Below the pieces are notes generated by a model. That model worked only from the letters and a program-made list of their open reading frames with translations, ran no database searches and was not told the origin of the DNA. A program made the translations under genes and the position numbers. Below, piece after piece: positions 60,297-64,000 of a stretch of 64,000 nt of DNA. Origin of the DNA: Mycolicibacterium porcinum (GTDB lineage Bacteria; Actinomycetota; Actinomycetes; Mycobacteriales; Mycobacteriaceae); assembly GCA_002086835.1 (NCBI GenBank), contig MVIG01000011.1, forward strand, positions 124,001 through 188,000, given 5' to 3'. Within the stretch, counting starts at the first letter, position 1. Each line of letters opens with the position of its first letter.

Positions 60297-61709
60297 TCAA
60301 TCGGTGAGCAGTTTCTTCTGCACCTTGCCCATCGCGTTTCTCGGCAGCTCGCCGACGAAGACGACTTCGCGCGGCCGCTTGTGCTGCGAAAGCGTCTGTG
60401 CCACAAACTCGATGAGACTGTCGGCGAGCCGAGGCCGGTTCCGGTCATCGGCCACCACGTATGCCACTACCCGCTGTCCCAGGTCGGCATCTGCGCGCCC
60501 CACAACTGCTGCCTCACGCACCGACGGATGAGCGAGAAGAGCGGTCTCGACCTCGCCCGCGCCGATTCGGTAGCCGCCCGACTTGATCAGATCCACTGAT
60601 TCGCGCCCGACGATGCGGTGGAACCCGTCCGTGTCGCGGATGGCGACATCGCCGGTCATGAACCAGCCGTCGTCGGTCCATGCGGCCGCCGTGGCCTCGG
60701 GTCGATTGAGGTAGCCGTCGAACAGCATGGGGCCGCGGACCTGGAGCCGCCCGATGCTGGTGCCGTCGTCGGGAACCACCTGACCGTCGTCGGTGCGCAG
60801 CCTGGTGTCGACGCCGAGGACGGGTTGTCCGACCGAGCCGGGCCTGCGTTCGCCGTCGGCACGGGTGGACAGGGTGATCATCGTTTCACTCATGCCGTAC
60901 CGCTCGATCGGTGTGCAGCCGGTGAGTTCGGCGATGCGGTGAAAAACCGGGGTGACCAGCGGCGCGCTACCCGATACCAGCAGCCGGGCACCGCGCAGCG
61001 CCCGCGCCGACGCTTCGTCGGCGGCGATACGGGACCACACCGTCGGCACGCCGAAGTACATCGTCCCCGCGGCGGCGGCGTAGCGCTCCGGTCGCGGTTT
61101 GACGGTGTGGATCACCCGGGAGCCGATGCGCAGTGAGGCCAGCACTCCCAGCATCAGTCCGTGCAGATGGAACAACGGCAGGCCGTGCACCACCGTGTCA
61201 TCGCGTGTCCATTGCCACGCGTCGGCCACGGCATCGATACCGGCCGCGAGCGCCCGATGGCTCAGGTTGACCCCCTTGGGCGCACCGGTGGTCCCCGACG
61301 TGTACAGAATCATCGCGACCGCCTCGGGCGACGGCGGCACCGGCACCTCGCCGCTCCCCCGTCCGCTGATGATCGCCGGTATCGCGGGGAGTCCCGAGTC
61401 GCGATGCGGCGGTCCGGCCCAGCACGTGACGCGGGCGTCGGTGAGCATGTGCCGCAGCTCGGCGGGGCCGGAGTCGGGGGGAATGGGGACCACCGGGACG
61501 CCGGCCAGCAGACAGCCCACCACGGCGACGACTGTCTCCAGAGTCGGTTGGGCACACACCGCAACCGGACCCGCGTCGGGCAATGTGCCCGCGAGCGCGC
61601 AGGCAGCGTCGAGCAACTGGGACCGCGACATGCTGCGCGAACCCACCGAGATCACGGCGGCAGTATCGGCCGATTCGCCCCCGGAAGGGTCAAGAGAGGT
61701 CAAAAGCAT
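60297..61709 (-). CDS. Malonyl-CoA synthetase-like AMP ligase (MatB/FadD36 type)
   Basis: A 470-residue acyl-CoA synthetase. Core motifs are LYTSGTTGAPKGV near residue 145, RYGMSETM near 275, the hinge WFMTGDVAIRDTDGFHRIVGR near 350 and the catalytic lysine in RNAMGKVQKK near 460. It strongly recalls M. tuberculosis FadD36, whose relatives include malonyl-CoA synthetase (MatB). The neighbouring MatC-like carrier supports malonate as substrate. ATG 61709 (MLLTSLD) fits the family; GTG 61745 is an alternative that nearly touches the carrier's stop. Confidence 0.88.
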   Translation of the reverse strand: MLLTSLDPSGGESADTAAVISVGSRSMSRSQLLDAACALAGTLPDAGPVAVCAQPTLETVVAVVGCLLAGVPVVPIPPDSGPAELRHMLTDARVTCWAGPPHRDSGLPAIPAIISGRGSGEVPVPPSPEAVAMILYTSGTTGAPKGVNLSHRALAAGIDAVADAWQWTRDDTVVHGLPLFHLHGLMLGVLASLRIGSRVIHTVKPRPERYAAAAGTMYFGVPTVWSRIAADEASARALRGARLLVSGSAPLVTPVFHRIAELTGCTPIERYGMSETMITLSTRADGERRPGSVGQPVLGVDTRLRTDDGQVVPDDGTSIGRLQVRGPMLFDGYLNRPEATAAAWTDDGWFMTGDVAIRDTDGFHRIVGRESVDLIKSGGYRIGAGEVETALLAHPSVREAAVVGRADADLGQRVVAYVVADDRNRPRLADSLIEFVAQTLSQHKRPREVVFVGELPRNAMGKVQKKLLTD

Positions 61710-61745
61710 TGGCGAACGAGTCCTTTCATCGCTGATAACGGCCAC

Positions 61746-63095
61746 TTACAACACCGTGCCCGGCAGGACAAGGGCTCCGACCAGCAGAACCGGGCCGATC
61801 GCCACCATCGACAGACCCCAGCGCATCAGCAGCCTGGTCATGCGAGGCCGTTGTGCTTCGTCGACGGTGGTCGCCACGAGCGTCGCGCCCACGGTCGAGA
61901 ACGGCGATACGTCAACGATGGACGCGCATACGCCGAGCGCACACATCAGTGCCCAGCCAGGGATGCCGCCCGCGGCGACCAGCGGCAGAGCGAGCGGAAC
62001 CAGCGCCGCCAGCATGCCGGTGGTCGAGGCGAACGCCGAAACAAGGCCTGCTACCAGGCAGATGAACAGCGCAGAGAGGAGCGGCACGCCGATGTGGCCG
62101 GCGAATTCACCGAGCAGATCAACCGAACCCAGTTTGTCGAGCACTCCGACGAAGGTGATGATGCCGCCCACCAGCAGAACTGTCGACCAGTCGATCCGGG
62201 GAATCGCCTTGTTGCCCGACTGCGGATCCACGAGGGTGAGCACCGCACCCAGGGCGAACGCCAACACGCCGATGTCGGGATCCATGCCCGCCAGCGACAT
62301 TCCGATGACCGCACCGATCAGCCCGACCATCGCCATCACGGTGACGATCTGATTGGGCGTGAAGGGGTTTCGTTCCGTCTCGGATGGCAGCTCCGGACTC
62401 GTCCCGCCGCCGCGAGGGACATTTCGCCCTCCCCCGACGGTAATCAGCCGATCCTCGGCGGACAGCGCCACCGCCCGTTCGGCGACCGCGTTGCGGTGCA
62501 CCAGCTTCAGCCCTCCGAACAGGACGTATGCCGCCACCAGCAACACCAGGTTGACGACAAGGGCCACGACGAACAGCACGAACGGATTGAGCTCGATCCC
62601 GGCCTGGTGTGCAGTGCCGTACGTGACGATGCCGAACAGACTGGTCGGCGCGAACGCCCCGGCACTCAGGCCGGTGCCGATCGACAGTGCCATCAGCATC
62701 GGATCGATCGCGCGCCTGTCCGCGACCATCATGCCGATCGGCGCCATCACCAACCCGCCCAGCGGAGAGCCCATCGCCGAGATGACCGCGGTCAGCAGGA
62801 AGAAAACCAGCGGCAGCAGCACCGTCCGGTGCCCCACCTTGGCGAGAGTGACCTCGATGATCCGGTCGATGGTGCCGTTGGCATGGGCGATCCCGAAGAA
62901 GTAGGTCACCCCGACCAGCAGCACGAGGATGTCGATCGGGAAGCCGTCGATGATGTCGTCGATCGGCATACCCGCCAGCCCGAGGCCCACCCCGCTCGCC
63001 GCGGCGAACATCAACACGCCGAGGTGAGCGTTACGCCACGCCGAAACCGCGAAGACGCCGACAAAGATCGCCAGCGCCAGCAGCTGAATCGTCAT
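61746..63095 (-). CDS. MatC-like dicarboxylate (malonate) carrier
   Basis: A 449-residue membrane carrier of the ion transporter/SLC13-like superfamily with about 12 helices. Toward the N-terminus it has GFPIDILVLLVGVTYFFGIAHANGTID, a MatC hallmark, with GSPLGGLVMAPIGMM following. MatC imports malonate in rhizobia. It is directly followed by the MatB/FadD36-like synthetase, giving an uptake-and-activation pair. ATG 63095 is preceded by GAAAGGCGATGG; the frame open to 63221 crosses the promoter region. Divergent from an IclR regulator. Confidence 0.87.
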   Translation of the reverse strand: MTIQLLALAIFVGVFAVSAWRNAHLGVLMFAAASGVGLGLAGMPIDDIIDGFPIDILVLLVGVTYFFGIAHANGTIDRIIEVTLAKVGHRTVLLPLVFFLLTAVISAMGSPLGGLVMAPIGMMVADRRAIDPMLMALSIGTGLSAGAFAPTSLFGIVTYGTAHQAGIELNPFVLFVVALVVNLVLLVAAYVLFGGLKLVHRNAVAERAVALSAEDRLITVGGGRNVPRGGGTSPELPSETERNPFTPNQIVTVMAMVGLIGAVIGMSLAGMDPDIGVLAFALGAVLTLVDPQSGNKAIPRIDWSTVLLVGGIITFVGVLDKLGSVDLLGEFAGHIGVPLLSALFICLVAGLVSAFASTTGMLAALVPLALPLVAAGGIPGWALMCALGVCASIVDVSPFSTVGATLVATTVDEAQRPRMTRLLMRWGLSMVAIGPVLLVGALVLPGTVL

Positions 63096-63234
63096 TCCAT
63101 CGCCTTTCGAAACATTGGACCCGCTTCCCAACTGGTCCACCGTGTGGCACAGTGGTCTACTGTATGAACCGGTGCCGGGGTAAGCTAGCTCACATCCGCG
63201 GCGCGGGTCAATGTGAGTCACCCAGGAGGGGCGC
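63096..63234. promoter_or_regulatory. Divergent matC-iclR control region
   Basis: The 139 bases between the two starts contain an imperfect palindrome, GTCCAC-cgtgtggcaca-GTGGTC (63135-63157), a candidate IclR site. A second, looser partner GTCTAC-TGTATG follows. No other feature is visible. Confidence 0.35.
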
Positions 63235-63975
63235 GTGTCGACGAACAGCGTGGTGTCCGCGTTTCAGGTGTTGGAGACAGTCGCGAGGCTGCAACCGGTG
63301 GGGCTGTCCGAGCTCACGCGCGCAGTCGGGCTACCCAAGAGCACGGTTCAGCGGTGTTTGCTCACGCTGCACGAGATCGGCTGGCTGCGACCGACCTCCG
63401 CGCAGCCGACCCGATGGAACCTGACATACCGTGCGTTTTCCGTCGGCAGTCGGGCCGGCGATCATCAGCTGATGCGTGAGACCGCGCTTCCCTTCCTCAA
63501 CGAACTGCAACTCGACACCACCGAGACCATCCATCTCGCCGCACCCGACGGACCGGAGCTGGTACTCATCGAACGCCTGGACACCCCGCATCCCCTGCGG
63601 GCCTTCATGCCATTGGGATCACGAATTCCGTTGCACGCCTCAGCAACCGGAATCGCCTTCCTCGCAGCAAGCACCGACGACTATGTTGCGCAGTATCTTT
63701 CACAACACCTCGCTCCGCAGACCGAACACACGATCACCGATCCGGACCGACTGCGCGAGACCATCGCGTTGGTGCGGACCCGTGGGTACTCGGTGAACGA
63801 GCAAGGCCTGAATGCCGGCATCACGGCACTGGGCGCCAGTATCGTCAACGCACAACGTGAACCGATCGGATCGGTCTCGATATCGGGACCGAGTAGCAGG
63901 ATCACGGCCGACAAGTTCGCCAGGTTCGGATGCGCAGTCCGCGAGACCGCGCAGCGAATCTCCGCGGCATTGTGA
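63235..63975 (+). CDS. IclR family transcriptional regulator
   Basis: A 246-residue regulator with a winged helix at residues about 5-65 (VVSAFQVLETVARLQPVGLSELTRAVGLPKSTVQRCLLTL) and an IclR effector domain (residues about 80-246, with HASATGIAFLAAS and the conserved NEQGLNAGITALGASI). GTG 63235 follows GGAGGGG. It probably controls the divergent malonate carrier and synthetase genes. After its stop, AGGAGATACC at 63991-64000 looks like the ribosome site of a further plus-strand gene beyond the window. Confidence 0.92.
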   Translation: MSTNSVVSAFQVLETVARLQPVGLSELTRAVGLPKSTVQRCLLTLHEIGWLRPTSAQPTRWNLTYRAFSVGSRAGDHQLMRETALPFLNELQLDTTETIHLAAPDGPELVLIERLDTPHPLRAFMPLGSRIPLHASATGIAFLAASTDDYVAQYLSQHLAPQTEHTITDPDRLRETIALVRTRGYSVNEQGLNAGITALGASIVNAQREPIGSVSISGPSSRITADKFARFGCAVRETAQRISAAL

Positions 63976-64000
63976 ACTCGCGCAGGACTCAGGAGATACC

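Overview
The window looks like chromosome from a fast-growing mycobacterium (Mycolicibacterium type). The DNA is GC-rich, with GTG/TTG starts and many 4-bp gene overlaps. The block rpsB-tsf, AmiC-like amidase, M23 peptidase, LLM oxidoreductase, xerC, ViuB-like protein, dprA, comM, yraN (about 12.6-28.0 kb) follows the Rv2888c-Rv2898c order of M. tuberculosis as I remember it, with extra genes inserted. An IdeR-like iron box and several F420-type (LLM) oxidoreductases fit the same assignment. No search was run.

Layout. 0-1.7 kb: a TnpB gene with intact RuvC and zinc-finger residues. 1.7-4 kb: a methyltransferase and a MarR regulator, divergent over a doubled palindrome, then glycerate kinase. 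4-6.2 kb: a three-gene module of DUF350 protein, YgiC/YjfC-like ATP-grasp ligase and YgiB/YjfM-like protein. 6.4-12.5 kb: a five-gene minus-strand operon of two FtsX-type permeases, their ATPase, an APC permease and a copper amine oxidase. 12.6-28 kb: the conserved core block, interrupted by a lactate 2-monooxygenase and a nitrile hydratase/thiocyanate hydrolase-like operon. 28-30.2 kb: a type B carboxylesterase divergent from a TetR regulator. 30.3-36.5 kb: an iron(III) ABC transporter operon behind an IdeR-like box, whose last gene is an unusual adenylation/carrier/membrane-acyltransferase fusion.

36.4-54.7 kb is the most interesting part: a set of genes linked by four copies of one operator (TTGGATA-N3-TATCCAA type), including one in front of a GntR/FCD regulator. 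The genes are a NitT/TauT-type ABC importer, a three-subunit molybdenum hydroxylase, a FUSC-like membrane protein, an enamidase-like amidohydrolase, a glutaryl-CoA dehydrogenase-like enzyme, an E1 fusion, a class III CoA transferase, a TesB thioesterase, an LLM monooxygenase, a CoxG-like protein and a Rid-family deaminase broken by one base. I infer an uptake and degradation pathway for an N-heterocyclic or other cyclic nitrogenous compound that feeds into glutaryl-CoA-like intermediates. The substrate is unknown.

54.7-64 kb: a HAD phosphatase, a class III aminotransferase and a (methyl)malonate-semialdehyde dehydrogenase divergent from a PucR regulator, then a MatC-like carrier and a FadD36/MatB-like malonyl-CoA synthetase divergent from an IclR regulator. 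This end appears devoted to beta-amino acids, malonate semialdehyde and malonate.
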